From: Calditrichota bacterium
Lineage (GTDB): Bacteria; Electryoneota; AABM5-125-24; Hatepunaeales; Hatepunaeaceae
Length of the DNA: 49,410 nt
Reading direction: 5' to 3'
Assembly (NCBI GenBank): GCA_018644935.1
Contig: JABGPL010000024.1
Coordinates: forward strand, 1-49,410
Part shown: positions 1-12,200 of the stretch, piece after piece
How the letters are laid out: every line of letters begins with the position of its first letter
Numbering within the stretch: position 1 is the first letter of the stretch
The notes under the pieces: generated by a model
What the model saw: only the letters and a program-made list of their open reading frames with translations
What the model was told of the DNA's origin: nothing
Databases searched by the model: none
Made by a program: the position numbers and the translations under genes

Positions 1-110
1 CCACAGACATCAATCTGTTGGTTAATATCCCCAATTTGCTTAATGATGCTAAACATGCCAAGTATCAACATAAGCAGAATAACTGAGATGGTTATAACTG
101 AGTTACGCAT
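1..110 (-). CDS. N-terminal fragment of a membrane-anchored protein, cut by window edge
   Basis: Reading leftwards from an ATG at 108-110, 36 codons stay open to the window edge. The product starts MRNSVITISVILLMLILG and continues with a polar segment (KQIGDINQQID), that is a short N-tail, one hydrophobic membrane segment at about residues 5-24, and the beginning of an outside domain. The start lies 1 nt beyond the stop codon of the giant sensor kinase at 112-114. An AGAGGAG ribosome-binding site (complement of 122-130) lies inside the end of that gene, so the two are almost certainly co-transcribed. The layout suits a sensor kinase, chemoreceptor or diguanylate cyclase, but nothing diagnostic is visible, so the function is unknown. 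Confidence 0.6.
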   Translation of the reverse strand, partial: MRNSVITISVILLMLILGMFSIIKQIGDINQQIDVC

Positions 111-111
111 A

Positions 112-3100
112 TTAAATGATGACTCCTCTTATTAGTCTTTCCAAACTCTCCTTCGCAGCATCAACATCAAAATTATCCAAATCATCAGCAATCTTCTTGA
201 AAGTCTCTTCATGCTCTGTATCACACAATAATTCTTCCAACTCATCGAGTTTATCAGTTGCCGCGGACAGATCCTCATCAATTAAAATCATCATTGATTC
301 TGCGAGTTCTTTTAGCTTGTTGGTGTCTATTGTCTTTTTAGTTGTCGGCTTGCTGCGCTCTTGTTTTCTGGTGTCAAGTTTGCTAACGGATGTCAGAACT
401 TCTGCTAACGCTACTGATGTTTTGGAAATGTGTTCCTCAAAGGAATTGGATTGATTCTCCTTTAGTGCTTTTTCTAATCCCGCTGCCAGATTGAATAGGT
501 TCTTTACGCCCAGGTTACCGGCAACACCTTTCAGGCTATGAGCGTTTCTGGTGGCGGTTTCAATATCTCCCGCTAATATTAACTCGCGAATTTCTATTTC
601 GAATTCGCAATAACTACCGGCAAATTTCAGCAACAGCTTTCTGTAGAATTCTTTACTTCCACCCACTCTTTTTAACCCATCCTCAATATCTATTCCCGGT
701 AGGTCAGGCAAAACTACTTCTTCTTTTTTAATTGGTGTTGCGGCAGTTTTTTGGGAAGAAGCATCATGCTTTATCCACTTCGCGAGGGCTCCGTAGAGTT
801 GGTCCAAATCGATTGGTTTAGTCACATAGTCATTCATCCCAATTTCGAGCACGTTTTCACGAACTCCGGTCATTGCGTCAGCGGTCATTGCGATTATTGG
901 CAGATCATTAAATCTGTCATCTTCTCTGATGTGTTCTGTCGACTCGTAACCACTCATAACCGGCATCTGGAGGTCCATTAGTACTACGTCGTAAGTCCCC
1001 GGAGGATTCTCTTCTGTTATGTTGTTTAATGCAATCTTTCCATCCTCGGCAACAGAGACTTTGAAACCTTCACTCTCAAGCAATTCAGTGGCGACCTGAC
1101 GGTTTATTTCATTGTCCTCAACCAACAGGATGTGAGCACCCCGAACCTCCTCGATAGTTGAAGAAGCAGCTGAGGTTATTTCTTCCAATTCCTCCATACT
1201 TTCAAATGAAATGGCGAATGAATCCATGATGGTATTAAACAGCAAGGAATGGTTTACCGGTTTAACAAGGAATCCATCGAGGTCCAGATCAGCCGCTTGC
1301 TTCATGATCTCTTCTCTTCCGTGAGCGGTGATCATAATAATTTTCGGAACATGTGGCAACTTCAAATCATATTTTATCTTTTTGGCTGCCTCCATGCCAT
1401 TCATCCCGGGGAGATTCCAGTCGAGCAGAGCTAATTGAACATAATTTGACTCATCACCCGAGCGTTCAATAATTTCCCTTATCCCGTCTTCAGCATTTTC
1501 AAACAAAGCAGATTTGAAAGTGTAATCATCAAGACAATCTTTTAGTACTTCTAACGCAGTTGGATTATCATCAACAACGACTGTCCGTAAATTTTTTAAC
1601 TCACTCGGGATTGTTTGTTTAGATATTTTCCTGTCAGATAGCCTAAACATACAGAAGAATTTGAAAGAACTCCCTTCACCGTAAACACTTTCGACCCAAA
1701 TCCTGCCACCCATCATTTCGACCAGTTTTTTGCTGATCGCCAGACCTAAACCGGTTCCTCCATATTTCCTTGTTGTTGAAGTGTCCGCCTGCTGGAAGGA
1801 TTGGAATAGTTTTGCCTGCTGTTCTTCGGTTAATCCGATCCCGGTGTCTTTCACTGAAAACTGAATTTTTACATCTTTGCCATCAGTCTCCAATAACTCC
1901 GCAGATATTCGGATTTCGCCTTTTTCAGTGAATTTTACGGCATTGTTTGAGAGATTCAAAATGATCTGACCTATTCGTAAGGGATCTCCCTTGAGGTATA
2001 TCGGGACACCCTTTTTGATGTCAAACACCAGATCCAAACCCTTCTCTTTGGCTTTGACCTCAACCATGTTTGAGATGTTTTCGACCACACTATTCAGGTC
2101 GAAATCAACAGTTTCAATGTCGAGCTTACCGGCTTCAATTTTTGAGAAGTCGAGGATGTCATTGATTATGCCGAGGAGGTTTTGAGCCGAGTTCTGGATC
2201 TTCCGGGCGTAATCATGCTGTTTTCGGTCCAACTCGGTTTTTCGCAGGAGGTGATTAAGCCCAAGGATTGCGTTCATCGGGGTTCTGATTTCATGACTCA
2301 TATTGGCAAGGAAATCGCCTTTGGCTTTGGTGGCTTCTTCAGCCAATTCTTTAGCAGCAGCTAGCTCCTTCGTACGTTCAGCCACCTGCTCTTCAAGGTG
2401 GTTTCTGTGCTGTTCAAGTTCAATTTCTGAGTTTTTCTGCTCCGTAATGTCGATATGCGTTCCGACTGTCTTCGTTGTCATTTTTCCATCATCATCCCTA
2501 AGTGTGCTACCTCGTGACCATATCCATACCCAACTACCATCCTTACGCTGCATCCTGAAATTGCTCTCGTATATGCCAATTGAGCCACCTTTGAGGTAAT
2601 CTCCAAAGTTTTCACTTGACTTTTCCCTGTCATCTGGATGAAGCAGATTCACCCAGGCTTTTTCAAGATTGTTTTCTCCAGACATGTCGAAGTCGTTTAT
2701 GTCACGTCCAAGCATCGAGAAATATTCTTCACTACACCATAAAAAGCCGGTATCACTGTGAAATTCCCAGGCTCCAGTGTTTGAGGTTTGAATGAGAGCT
2801 TTATATCGTGCTTCACTTTCTCGAATTACTTGTTCGACTTTTCTAATTTCCTCCAATTGCTTATTAAGTTTTTGATTTGCCTCTTCAACAGCTTTTGTTC
2901 TTTCCTTTACTTTCTCTTCTAATGTTTCATTCATCGAAGCTAATGCCTGTTCCATTTCCTTCCGGGCAGTGATGTCAACTGCACTCAAAATGAAACATTT
3001 ATCACCAAAGAAATCAATTGGACGGGCATTAAGCAGGCAGGTGGCAAGTTTGCCATTATTATATCCCTTTAACACCAGTTCGTAATTCTGAACAGACTCC

Positions 3101-6100
3101 TCGCAGCCCAACTTATCTAAAATTACTCTTCGATCCTTGGGATCATTAATAATCTGGAATGCTCTGATTTTCAGCAGCTCATCCTCTGTTGATCCATTCA
3201 TTTGGATCATTGCTTTATTTATTCGTACTATTCTGCCTGAAGGAATCTTCACGATTGCTTGAGGAACGGGATTACTCTCAAGTAATCGATCAAAGGTTTC
3301 CTCTCTTTCCTTAAGTGCCCTCTCTGCTTTTTTCTGTTCTGAAATATCCAGAGATAAACCAGCGATTTTAATCGCCTTTTTATCATTATCCCATTCAATT
3401 GCCCTTCCCATATCCAGCACCCAGACATAATCTCCCGATTTTTTTCTCAATCGATATTCAGCTTTAAAGGTCTCGGTATTACCAGCGATATGTTCCTTTA
3501 ATTCTTCCCAGACACCTTTAAAATCATCTTGATGTATCAGCTGAATTTCCTTTTCTTTTATCTCATCTACATCCTCATTGGAATACCCATACTGTTCATA
3601 GAATCTCAATGAATCATAATTAGACTCCATAACTTCTAAATCCAATATCCAGTAGTATGCACCCATCGATTCAAGCGAGAACCGGAATCGTTCCTGACTG
3701 GCTTTTAATTCTTCCTCTGCTTCCTTCATTTCTGTGATATCTCTCATGCTTCCAACCATGCGCAATGGTGTTCCGTCCTCGCCTCTCTGCGCTACTATAC
3801 CCCTGTCTTCGACCCAGATTGTAGATTTGTCCTTCCGTATCATCCTGTGAATACTGCGATAGTCTTCATTTCCAGCCAGGCACTGATTAATTCCTTCAAA
3901 AGCGTCTTCTGCGTCATCCTGATGAAGAAAATCCTTAAATGCTTCAACATCGTGCTCCATGAATGATTCATCCAATTGCAGAATCTCCAGCCACCGTTTG
4001 TTATGAGTAACAACATTGGTATCAATTTTCCAGTCCCACACCCCTTCACCAGTAGCTTCCAGTGCGAACTTAATACGCTCCTCGCCAACTTTCAGCATTT
4101 CCTCGAGAGCTTTTTGTTCTGTTATATCCTGCTTCATCGCAACAAAATGGGTTATTTCACCATCCGAATTTTTAACAGGTGAAATTGATGCGGATTCCCA
4201 GATTAAATCTCCGTTTTTTATCTTAGTCCTAAATTCTCCTTTCCATGTGTCTCCACCGATAACTGTTTTCCAAAGATTTTCATAGAAAGCTTTATCGTGA
4301 TATCCAGAGTTAAGAACTTTTGGATTTGCACCAATTGCCTCTTCTCTGGTGTATCCTGTAGCTTTCGTGAAATTATCATTAACATATTCAATGTTTCCCT
4401 CGCGATTGGTTATGACTACGGTTACCGGACTTTGTTCTACTGCCAGAGATAGTTTTCTGAGTTCATTCTCGGCCTTTTTTCTCTCGGTAATATCACTGAC
4501 TATCGCCGTAAACAGCTTAGAGTCCTTGAGCTCAACTTCGCTAATCCCTATTTCAATCGGAAATAGTTCGCCATTTTTGCGTTTAGCGTTCACCTCAAGG
4601 CGTTTTCCAATTACTTTCTTGACTCCGGTTTTTAAATAATTTTCTAAGAAGGAATCATGGGTTTCAGCGAATTCATCCGGGATGAGGATCTTTACATTTT
4701 GTCCGATAACCTCTTTGAGGGAATATCCAAATATCTTTTCGGCTGCAGGATTAAATGTTTCTATTATACCTGCGCTATCTATCGATATAATCCCATTGGT
4801 CGAGGCTTTGAGAATAGCATCCGTTTTGTTCTTGCTGTCAAGCATCTCCGCTTCTGCTTTTTTCCGCTCATCAATATTCAAAGAATACTCTATCATCTGA
4901 ACAAGCACGCCATTTTCGTCAAATATTGGATAACCATGTACCTCCACAAAATATGGTTCACCATTTTCATCAAAATGGATATGCTCCAAAACAGCCGGTT
5001 TGCCTGTTTCTTTAATCACTTTCAAGGGACAGGGATCCGTTTCCAATTCGCAGGGGATATCACTGTAATGGGACAGTGCATGGCAAGTTGTGATTTCCTT
5101 GCCAGCTGCCAATTTTTTGGCGAAGCTGTTTGCCAGTAGAACCGAATAATCCTTGACGTCAATAACATAAAAGGGATGACTCAGAGAATTAATTGTCATC
5201 GACAGCATTTCTTTCTGTTCGGATAATTCTGCAGTGCGTTTTTCAACCTCTTCTTCGAGGTGATCCTTATAGTCTTCCAATTCCTGATGGTGTTTCTGAA
5301 GAGTTCTTGTCGTTTTTTCACCGATCAAGATACTGAAAATAGTTGCACCAATAGCCAAAACAGCCACGATGACTAAAATGACAATAATAATCATTCTGGT
5401 CAGATAATATGAAGACAGGGCATCATCGTAATCGATTTCAACGGCAATGCCGAAGTTCAGATCATCAACCCATCGCCAGAGCCCAAACACTTCCACTCCG
5501 CGATAATCACGATAATCCTTGATATCATCGGAGTCGATTTTATTCACAGCATTCTGAGCCATCAGGGTTAAAGGCTGCTCATCCCTGGGTTTGGCAGGTA
5601 GATAACCCTCAACCATGTTTCCACCGGGATTTCTTGCATGTAATCTCAAAATGCTGTTTTCATTGGGGTTTAATAACCCCAATTCTTTCAACTGCTGTTC
5701 AAATCTGCTGTTGGAGATCAATAAGCCGGTCTTATCGATTGCATATGTTTCCACAGACGATCCAGCTACACCTAACTCACATAGCCGGGTTATAACTTTA
5801 GCAGGACTGTCCCGCAGAGTCAAAACGGCAATCACTTCTCCAGCCTTGTTTTTAATAGGAACCGCATAGAACATGGTTGGCTTTATCTTATCTTTGCTTA
5901 AATCCGTTCGGATAGGCGGGATAAAATTACTTTTGCCAGCGAAAACCTCCTTTAATAAATCTGGACATTGCTCATATATCAGGTTGGTCGTCCCAAGGTT
6001 TGTATTTCGCATCGAGCCGATACTGATGTAATCCGAATTAATAATGAAAAATCCTGCATCATCATGCATTTCCCGAGCTGTCTTTATCCGTTCACGCAAT

Positions 6101-8835
6101 TTGGCAAGGGTTAAGTTTTCGGATAAGCTTTCTTTATCAGTCGGGTCCAGAAGCAACTTCTCAACATACTGAATGAGGATCTCATCTGACGCAACTTCTT
6201 CCATTAAATCAATTTTATTATTGATCCATAATTTAAGAATTTCCTCGGTTCCATAAATTGATGAGCGGAGTGTTTCTTGCGTGTATAATATTGTTTGCTT
6301 CTTTACCCGATTTAATCCTATAAGAGTCAATAGCAAAGTGAGAGTAAGAAATATACCTATGATTAAAATGACAACGGGGTTCTTTTGCTGCATGACCATT
6401 TCGTCATTCTTTGAGGCGAGTTTGGAAAGAAAACGAAGGAGGAAGTACAAGAGAATTATGACAGTGATGAAGATCAATCCGATCTGAAAAATCATTTTTA
6501 ACGGGATCTCCGACCTGTCTAAACCATACTCATGTTTAGCATCAGCAACCTCGATCCATTTGGAGAACAGTTCATTCTTTTCTGCAGAGGAAACTGATGC
6601 CTCCGCTTTTCGGAGAGCAGAATGCAACAATGGCCAGTCGTCACGTACACCTAAGCGCAGGTTCTGGTAATCCCCATCACCCAGGCTAACTTCACCAGAG
6701 ATATGAATTCCTGTCAGCATATTTTGAAGTTTCAGGTAGTTAACGACAGCTTCCTCACCGAACGTGGCGTCTGCTTCACCTGTGATCACTGCTTTCAGGC
6801 AGGCAAGAACATCATCGACCAAGTGAAGTTCAATCGTGGGATATTCGTTTTTAAGGATTTCTTCGTAAAAGAAACCCTTTGGCAAAGCAACAACTTTCCC
6901 TGATAATTCCGGCAATGTTTCATATGGATTTTCGAATTTGCTGACGATGACATTTGGATTTGTGATGTATGGATCCGTGAAGAGGATATACTTATCACGG
7001 TCTGCCGTTTTGACAATGTTCAACATAACGTCAAGTTTGCGGGACCGCATCATATCCATTAATTCTGACCAGGTTAACCCGGAGATAAATGTGACTTTAA
7101 GACTGAGTTTTTCTGCCAGCAGGTTCATATACTCAACGGATAGACCCTGTGGTTTTCCATCTTTAAAAAAATTAAATGGAGGCCATGCCTCTTCGTTGCT
7201 GACTCGAATTTCGGGATTTTTACGTAACCAGTCTAATTCCTTGGGTGTTAAGGAGACTTCAAGTGATTCATTCTGAACCTTTTTTTCTGTAAAAGAGACC
7301 CATTTATTCCTGATTTTCTTGTGCTCATCTTCCGATATTGTAGCTATAACTTTATCGAGCATGTTTTTTAAAAGCGGCCAGTCTTTTCGAACAGCCATAT
7401 AAACATCAGATTCAAGAAAGGGAACTGGTATTATCGGCTTAACATTGAAAAGAGAGTATTCCGAGATGTTGTAGGACGTTGAAATAATATCACCAATAAA
7501 CGCATCAGCCTTACCGGTTATCAATTTGTTTAAGGCTTCCCGTATATCCGGAGCAGTTATTACATTAAGTTCAGGATAATCAGCAGCAAGGAATCCTTCA
7601 ACTGTATATCCCTTTACAACTACAATAGTTTTATCCTTCAGATCATCAAAAATGGTAATGGAATCATCATGTTCTCGAATAAACACAAAATCTGAAACTT
7701 CTATGTATGAGGTCGTGAAATTTGCGAACTCCTCTCGCTCTTCGGAGTGATAAATGGCGGGAAGTACATCAATCTTTTTATCCTTGAGTTTGGCTAAAAG
7801 CTCGTCCCAGGTGTATCCATAGACAATTTCAATATCTATCCCAATCTTCTCTTTGATAATTTCTAAATAATCACTTGCGATCCCGGTATATTTTCCATAT
7901 TCATCAACGAAATCAAAGGGTGCCCAATCCATCTCACCACCAACAACGATCTTCTGATGACTTGCTAACCATGCTTGTTCCTCTGAAGTCAGCTCAACGG
8001 ATTGGATTATTTCTCTATTGGCTACTTCAATCGATACCCATTTGTTACGTATTTCCTGGTGTACAGATGTTGGAATGGCATCGAGTGCTTTGTCCAGAAT
8101 ACTTACAAGAATAGACCAGTCTTTGCGTACGCCGAAGCTCATTCTTCCGGCACCGATCCCCGCCTCGGAGGCGACACGCAAATTCAGAAGTGAGTGTTGT
8201 TGACAAAGATAGGCACCAACCCCCAGATTAATCACTGCGCAATCTGCTTTTCCGAAAGCAACTGCATTTAAGCCATCAAGTGGGGTAGTCACAAAAAGAG
8301 GTTTGATGCCGGGATAATTCTGGATGATCTTTTTAACGTAGAAATAATCCCTGACCATCGCTACGGTTTTCCCGTTGAAATCAGCCAGACTTTTAACACC
8401 AGCATGGTCAGTTCGTGTCATGATAACAATCGGGAGGCTTATATAGGGTTCTGTAAAAGACATAAATTCCATCCGTTCAGGCGTACTCGCAACGACGGAA
8501 ATTACATCTATCTGGTTTGTTTTTATACCGGACATCACTTCTGACCAGATCAGACCGGGAACAACCTTCATCTCTGTGCCAAGTAGATCATTGATAAGCG
8601 AGATGTATTCAAATGACATGCCTTGATAGACACCGTCTTTGTCCCTGAATTCAAAGGGCGGATATGCGATATCAGCACCAACTCGGATAGATTTATGATC
8701 TGCTAACCATGCCAGCTCTTCAACAGTCAGGATATTTTCCTTTTCATCTCCCAGGCAAATAGCACTGAATGAAAGTATGAGCAGAAACGAAAAAAATCCT
8801 GTTAAAAATGCCGGAGATTTTATATGAAATCGCAT
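112..8835 (-). CDS. Giant hybrid sensor histidine kinase with three periplasmic binding domains, Cache, seven PAS, two receivers and HPt
   Basis: Membrane phosphorelay sensor of 2907 residues. Order: signal peptide (1-29); three family-3 solute-binding (Venus-flytrap) domains at about 45-265, 290-515 and 535-765, each with the same repeated GVRxDWxxL...IRNKWV-type ending; membrane segment 781-804; second membrane segment 820-842; Cache-like periplasmic domain about 845-1140; membrane segment 1148-1171; a coiled coil; then about seven PAS domains (1215-2132), the first with a Cys cluster (TCHAL, PCEL, DPCPL). The kinase core has the H-box SHEIRTPMN with phosphorylatable His2181 and an ATPase domain with DTGIG and [10 protein letters not shown]. 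Two receiver domains follow (Asp2472 and Asp2621) and an HPt domain with His2766 in NAHSLKG. The multistep phosphorelay His-Asp-His is therefore complete within one chain, as in BvgS/EvgS, but with two separate periplasmic sensor modules. The C-terminal 110 residues after HPt are uncharacterised. A weak AAAGG precedes the ATG. No DNA-binding partner is visible in the window. Confidence 0.95.
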   Translation of the reverse strand: MRFHIKSPAFLTGFFSFLLILSFSAICLGDEKENILTVEELAWLADHKSIRVGADIAYPPFEFRDKDGVYQGMSFEYISLINDLLGTEMKVVPGLIWSEVMSGIKTNQIDVISVVASTPERMEFMSFTEPYISLPIVIMTRTDHAGVKSLADFNGKTVAMVRDYFYVKKIIQNYPGIKPLFVTTPLDGLNAVAFGKADCAVINLGVGAYLCQQHSLLNLRVASEAGIGAGRMSFGVRKDWSILVSILDKALDAIPTSVHQEIRNKWVSIEVANREIIQSVELTSEEQAWLASHQKIVVGGEMDWAPFDFVDEYGKYTGIASDYLEIIKEKIGIDIEIVYGYTWDELLAKLKDKKIDVLPAIYHSEEREEFANFTTSYIEVSDFVFIREHDDSITIFDDLKDKTIVVVKGYTVEGFLAADYPELNVITAPDIREALNKLITGKADAFIGDIISTSYNISEYSLFNVKPIIPVPFLESDVYMAVRKDWPLLKNMLDKVIATISEDEHKKIRNKWVSFTEKKVQNESLEVSLTPKELDWLRKNPEIRVSNEEAWPPFNFFKDGKPQGLSVEYMNLLAEKLSLKVTFISGLTWSELMDMMRSRKLDVMLNIVKTADRDKYILFTDPYITNPNVIVSKFENPYETLPELSGKVVALPKGFFYEEILKNEYPTIELHLVDDVLACLKAVITGEADATFGEEAVVNYLKLQNMLTGIHISGEVSLGDGDYQNLRLGVRDDWPLLHSALRKAEASVSSAEKNELFSKWIEVADAKHEYGLDRSEIPLKMIFQIGLIFITVIILLYFLLRFLSKLASKNDEMVMQQKNPVVILIIGIFLTLTLLLTLIGLNRVKKQTILYTQETLRSSIYGTEEILKLWINNKIDLMEEVASDEILIQYVEKLLLDPTDKESLSENLTLAKLRERIKTAREMHDDAGFFIINSDYISIGSMRNTNLGTTNLIYEQCPDLLKEVFAGKSNFIPPIRTDLSKDKIKPTMFYAVPIKNKAGEVIAVLTLRDSPAKVITRLCELGVAGSSVETYAIDKTGLLISNSRFEQQLKELGLLNPNENSILRLHARNPGGNMVEGYLPAKPRDEQPLTLMAQNAVNKIDSDDIKDYRDYRGVEVFGLWRWVDDLNFGIAVEIDYDDALSSYYLTRMIIIVILVIVAVLAIGATIFSILIGEKTTRTLQKHHQELEDYKDHLEEEVEKRTAELSEQKEMLSMTINSLSHPFYVIDVKDYSVLLANSFAKKLAAGKEITTCHALSHYSDIPCELETDPCPLKVIKETGKPAVLEHIHFDENGEPYFVEVHGYPIFDENGVLVQMIEYSLNIDERKKAEAEMLDSKNKTDAILKASTNGIISIDSAGIIETFNPAAEKIFGYSLKEVIGQNVKILIPDEFAETHDSFLENYLKTGVKKVIGKRLEVNAKRKNGELFPIEIGISEVELKDSKLFTAIVSDITERKKAENELRKLSLAVEQSPVTVVITNREGNIEYVNDNFTKATGYTREEAIGANPKVLNSGYHDKAFYENLWKTVIGGDTWKGEFRTKIKNGDLIWESASISPVKNSDGEITHFVAMKQDITEQKALEEMLKVGEERIKFALEATGEGVWDWKIDTNVVTHNKRWLEILQLDESFMEHDVEAFKDFLHQDDAEDAFEGINQCLAGNEDYRSIHRMIRKDKSTIWVEDRGIVAQRGEDGTPLRMVGSMRDITEMKEAEEELKASQERFRFSLESMGAYYWILDLEVMESNYDSLRFYEQYGYSNEDVDEIKEKEIQLIHQDDFKGVWEELKEHIAGNTETFKAEYRLRKKSGDYVWVLDMGRAIEWDNDKKAIKIAGLSLDISEQKKAERALKEREETFDRLLESNPVPQAIVKIPSGRIVRINKAMIQMNGSTEDELLKIRAFQIINDPKDRRVILDKLGCEESVQNYELVLKGYNNGKLATCLLNARPIDFFGDKCFILSAVDITARKEMEQALASMNETLEEKVKERTKAVEEANQKLNKQLEEIRKVEQVIRESEARYKALIQTSNTGAWEFHSDTGFLWCSEEYFSMLGRDINDFDMSGENNLEKAWVNLLHPDDREKSSENFGDYLKGGSIGIYESNFRMQRKDGSWVWIWSRGSTLRDDDGKMTTKTVGTHIDITEQKNSEIELEQHRNHLEEQVAERTKELAAAKELAEEATKAKGDFLANMSHEIRTPMNAILGLNHLLRKTELDRKQHDYARKIQNSAQNLLGIINDILDFSKIEAGKLDIETVDFDLNSVVENISNMVEVKAKEKGLDLVFDIKKGVPIYLKGDPLRIGQIILNLSNNAVKFTEKGEIRISAELLETDGKDVKIQFSVKDTGIGLTEEQQAKLFQSFQQADTSTTRKYGGTGLGLAISKKLVEMMGGRIWVESVYGEGSSFKFFCMFRLSDRKISKQTIPSELKNLRTVVVDDNPTALEVLKDCLDDYTFKSALFENAEDGIREIIERSGDESNYVQLALLDWNLPGMNGMEAAKKIKYDLKLPHVPKIIMITAHGREEIMKQAADLDLDGFLVKPVNHSLLFNTIMDSFAISFESMEELEEITSAASSTIEEVRGAHILLVEDNEINRQVATELLESEGFKVSVAEDGKIALNNITEENPPGTYDVVLMDLQMPVMSGYESTEHIREDDRFNDLPIIAMTADAMTGVRENVLEIGMNDYVTKPIDLDQLYGALAKWIKHDASSQKTAATPIKKEEVVLPDLPGIDIEDGLKRVGGSKEFYRKLLLKFAGSYCEFEIEIRELILAGDIETATRNAHSLKGVAGNLGVKNLFNLAAGLEKALKENQSNSFEEHISKTSVALAEVLTSVSKLDTRKQERSKPTTKKTIDTNKLKELAESMMILIDEDLSAATDKLDELEELLCDTEHEETFKKIADDLDNFDVDAAKESLERLIRGVII

Positions 8836-9282
8836 TTATCTTAGCCTTTGGTAAAAAATCGATTACAGATGAGCCTTGCAGTTGAAAATGGACAAGAGAT
8901 GTCGGTGCGGAGAAGTTTACTGCATTATAAAACTAATTAAATAGCCGTTCAGATACAATGGATAGGGTTGGGTTCTTGTGGTGTGGAATGCAATTTAAGT
9001 GGTTGGAGCATGGAGGTGTTTTGATGGTCAATTGGCTCGATAATGCCTTGGATGTCGTTTTGTAAAGAAACTTGGGCGACGAAGTAGCCCAAGCCATACG
9101 GTGGGAATACCACCTGTGTCTGTGTGGCCCTGGCTACTTGTTGCCAGGGTATCATTACAAGATACAAGTCACAAGAAAAACGATTTTATTGATTGGAGAT
9201 TACAGATTTGTAAAGAAACTTGGGCAACAAGTAGCCCAAGCCACACAGTCTTATATAGACCATGTGGCTCTAGCAAAAATTC
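8836..9282. other. Intergenic gap between the 5' end of the kinase gene and the 3' end of a secreted-protein gene
   Basis: No credible gene was found. The right half is packed with hairpin repeats (annotated separately at 9058-9247). A further hairpin, AGCCACA...TGTGGCT at 9239-9269, lies directly behind the stop of the minus-strand gene at 9283 and may help end its transcript. The left part should contain the kinase promoter, but I could not pick out a convincing -35/-10 pair. Confidence 0.6.
9058..9247. repeat. Three related stem-loops: two direct copies and one inverted copy between them
   Basis: Copies at 9058-9095 and 9207-9244 share about 38 bases (TTTGTAAAGAAACTTGGGC...GCCCAAGCCA). 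Each folds into a CTTGGGC/GCCCAAG stem; the loops are GACGAAGTA and AACAAGTA. Between them, 9128-9149 is CCCTGGC-TACTTGTT-GCCAGGG, whose loop is the exact reverse complement of AACAAGTA, so it is an inverted relative. Read on the minus strand, each flanking stem is followed by TTTCTTT, so the right copy could act as terminator of the gene ending at 9283. The layout resembles BIME/REP clusters. A small GGTGG/CCACC hairpin lies at 9101-9115. Confidence 0.75.
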
Positions 9283-12200
9283 TTACCGAACCAACATCAA
9301 TTTCCCAATCGTTTCCTGCCCGTCCGAATTCAACCGGACAAGATACATACCACTTGATATGTCTGTAGCATCCCAGGTGGTTGTGTGGTGTCCTGCCTTT
9401 AGATTAGAGTTGACTAATTTTGAAATCTCGCGACCGGTGAGGTCAAAGACACTTAAGGTGACTCTACCGGGATCGCTAAGGCTGAACGTGATTTCGGTTG
9501 TGCTGTTAAAGGGATTCGGGTATATGGATGTCAGACCGAAATCTGAGGGAGTTGTTGTGGGCATTTGTAGTTCGACAGCTGCGAATCCATTGGTTTCGTA
9601 TGTGGCTTTGCCAATGATCCACTCGATGTTTGCCGACGTTTCTCGACCTTCCGTGAATATTCGTACTTCTAACTCATCGCCAGCAATCGCTCCATCGATT
9701 TCATCCGTTGTCGGATCATCACCCCAGATTGCTATACCACCTGTGCCGTCAATGACAAATCCTGAACCTTCTAATTCTCCATGTGCGTATACACCAACTT
9801 CAGTTTGTTCCTTCGTCGTAGTAAGAAGCAGCAAACTCATGTTCTCGCCAGTGTTGAGGTGAAGGGGAAAGTCATCACCTGCGATTATTTTGTTAGGATT
9901 GCCTTTGTCAAATGCAAATCTACCATCAGGAACATTATATACTAAATCTGCGGCACCGTCCATTTTAACGAGATATCCGCTACCCTCACGCAGGTCTCCC
10001 ATATTGCTGAAGCCAAATGGAACAGAGTAGAATCGTCCTGCGCCATCTTTTGCCAATTCGAGCTGTTCGACGATTCCCGAAAGAGCGACGACGGCTTCGA
10101 CCGGCTCGCGTGGGTAATATGCAATCATCTGCCAACCGTCATTCAATGGAATCGGTTGATCAGCAGGTATGGACATTCCTTCGAGAGTTAGTTCAGCTGC
10201 TTCGCCCAACTTAATCATATAACCTTCGGCTGCATTCCACCTTGGGATATTGTTGAAACCAAAAGCCGGACTGTAAAAACGACCCTGACCATCTTTCAGA
10301 AGTAGCAGCAAATCTTCTGCTACAAGAGGCTCCATTAACTCGAGAATGTTTTCTGGTTCGGGCTGTAAGTTGACCGAAACCATATTCCAGCCGAGGTCAA
10401 ATTCCAGAGTTCGTTCAGTAGGAGCAGGACCATCGCCAACCGTCAACACTACCGGTATTACCAATTCTCCACCTCGACCATCATGTGTGAAGTTCAGGAA
10501 ACCCCGGTAAGTTTCCGGGGTAAGGGCTGTGGAATTGAGAGTTAGGGTTAAAGGCATATCCTGATCAGCTTCAATTACTCCCTCAGTTGGATCAAGGATA
10601 AACCAGTCGCGACGGGTCGCCAATTGCCATATATCGAGTCTGTCATCCGCACCATCGTTGTTAATTGTCATTAACACCCAGCTATAAACGTCGTAAGTGT
10701 TGGTGATAAATGCTGCTGAGGGGCTTCCGCCAAGTTCAGGTTCAAGTTGCGCTGCCATTTGAATTTCTTCACCATCCGGGTCGAGTTTGAAAAGTGTCTG
10801 AACCTGATCCAGATTGGCGAAAATATACAACGGCATTCCATCAGGATCGTCTGGCCAATATGCGAGACCGTAAATTCTCATACCCTGTCTGTCGATTTCA
10901 GCCTGGAAGTTACCGCCACGGTCGAATCCCTGTATATCGGTTGTAGTACCAGAAATCCACAACCAGTCTCGACCCGGATCATACGCAATTGCTACTGCCG
11001 GATTGAACGGGCTCTCAAATGTAGCACCAACTTCACCTTCGGTAGTGAAACCCGTAACAAAATCAGAATCAATTCCCCAGATAAACTCTCCGTCCCATGC
11101 TAGATCCTTGAAACCACGGGCAGATTCCGTTGGTTGGGGGAACGTATCTACCAACTCACCTTCTCCGTTAAAGATGTATATCGTCGGATTATTATCGTTT
11201 GATCCTGAAACGTAATATCGACCATTAATGAAGACTACTCCCAGAATCCGTGAATCATCTACTTCAGCTCCAAGGTTAAAATCATTGCGTAATGTCCAGG
11301 GATCAACATCTGCACCACCTTCGATGGTCCGCTCACTTATGAATGAAACCTGACCAGTTCCTCCATTATGAACACTGAACTCAACCACCGCTTCATCCTC
11401 CAGGGCTAACTCACGCTCGATTCTCTCAAACGCAGGGTCAAATTCTGACCACAACATCTGAACATCCAGATCCACATCCTGTTCACCCTCAACTATTTCA
11501 GCCTCGACTGTCAATGGTAGATAATCCTCGGCTGAGAAACTCAATTCATAAACACCTTCAGGAAGCGAATTGAACTCAAACTCGCCATTTTGAGCTGAGA
11601 AGCGGGTTAATAAGAATGGAGACATCGAGATTTGTACATCTCCCATTGCATCACCTGTTCCGGCATCAGTTACAGTTCCTGTGATATTTCTGGTCACTGT
11701 TTCGAGTGACATTACCAAACTCATTTCAAATCGAGGCTGATTTTCATCGGAGAGGTTGAATTGTAGAATAGTATGATAAATGCCCGGTTCAAGCTCTCCA
11801 GGAGCGATAAAGGCTTCAAGTTCGGCAACCTCACCACCGGGGATGACTCCCTCTTCTGGATCTACAGTCAACCAGTTAGGTTCGTTTATACCATCATCAG
11901 TGATAACTATAACAGCTTCATTCATTCTCCCTACCCAAAGGTTCTGTCCATCATGACCAATGCCGAAGGAACGTGTATCTGTTGCAACAGGAAAGTGTTG
12001 TATTTCTTCCCAAGTCCATTCCCCATCCTCATTTTCTTGAATATCCACCTGCCATGCAAAGAAATTCTCATCATTGGGATCAGGTCTCCAGGATACCCAC
12101 AGGTGTCCATCTTCATGTTCGCGTGCCCAGTAGATTCGTCCTCTGAAATCTTCAAAATTCTCGCCATCCAGCAGGTTATCCACCTGACCGACAAGATTCA

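Noticed and set aside
4657-5139. 160-codon open frame opposite the PAS region of the sensor kinase
   Set aside because: It is antisense to well-conserved PAS domains; no start signal and no recognisable product.
9101-9862. 253-codon open frame on the plus strand
   Set aside because: It starts inside the hairpin repeats and then runs antisense to the C-terminal sorting domain of the minus-strand gene, whose coding identity is certain.
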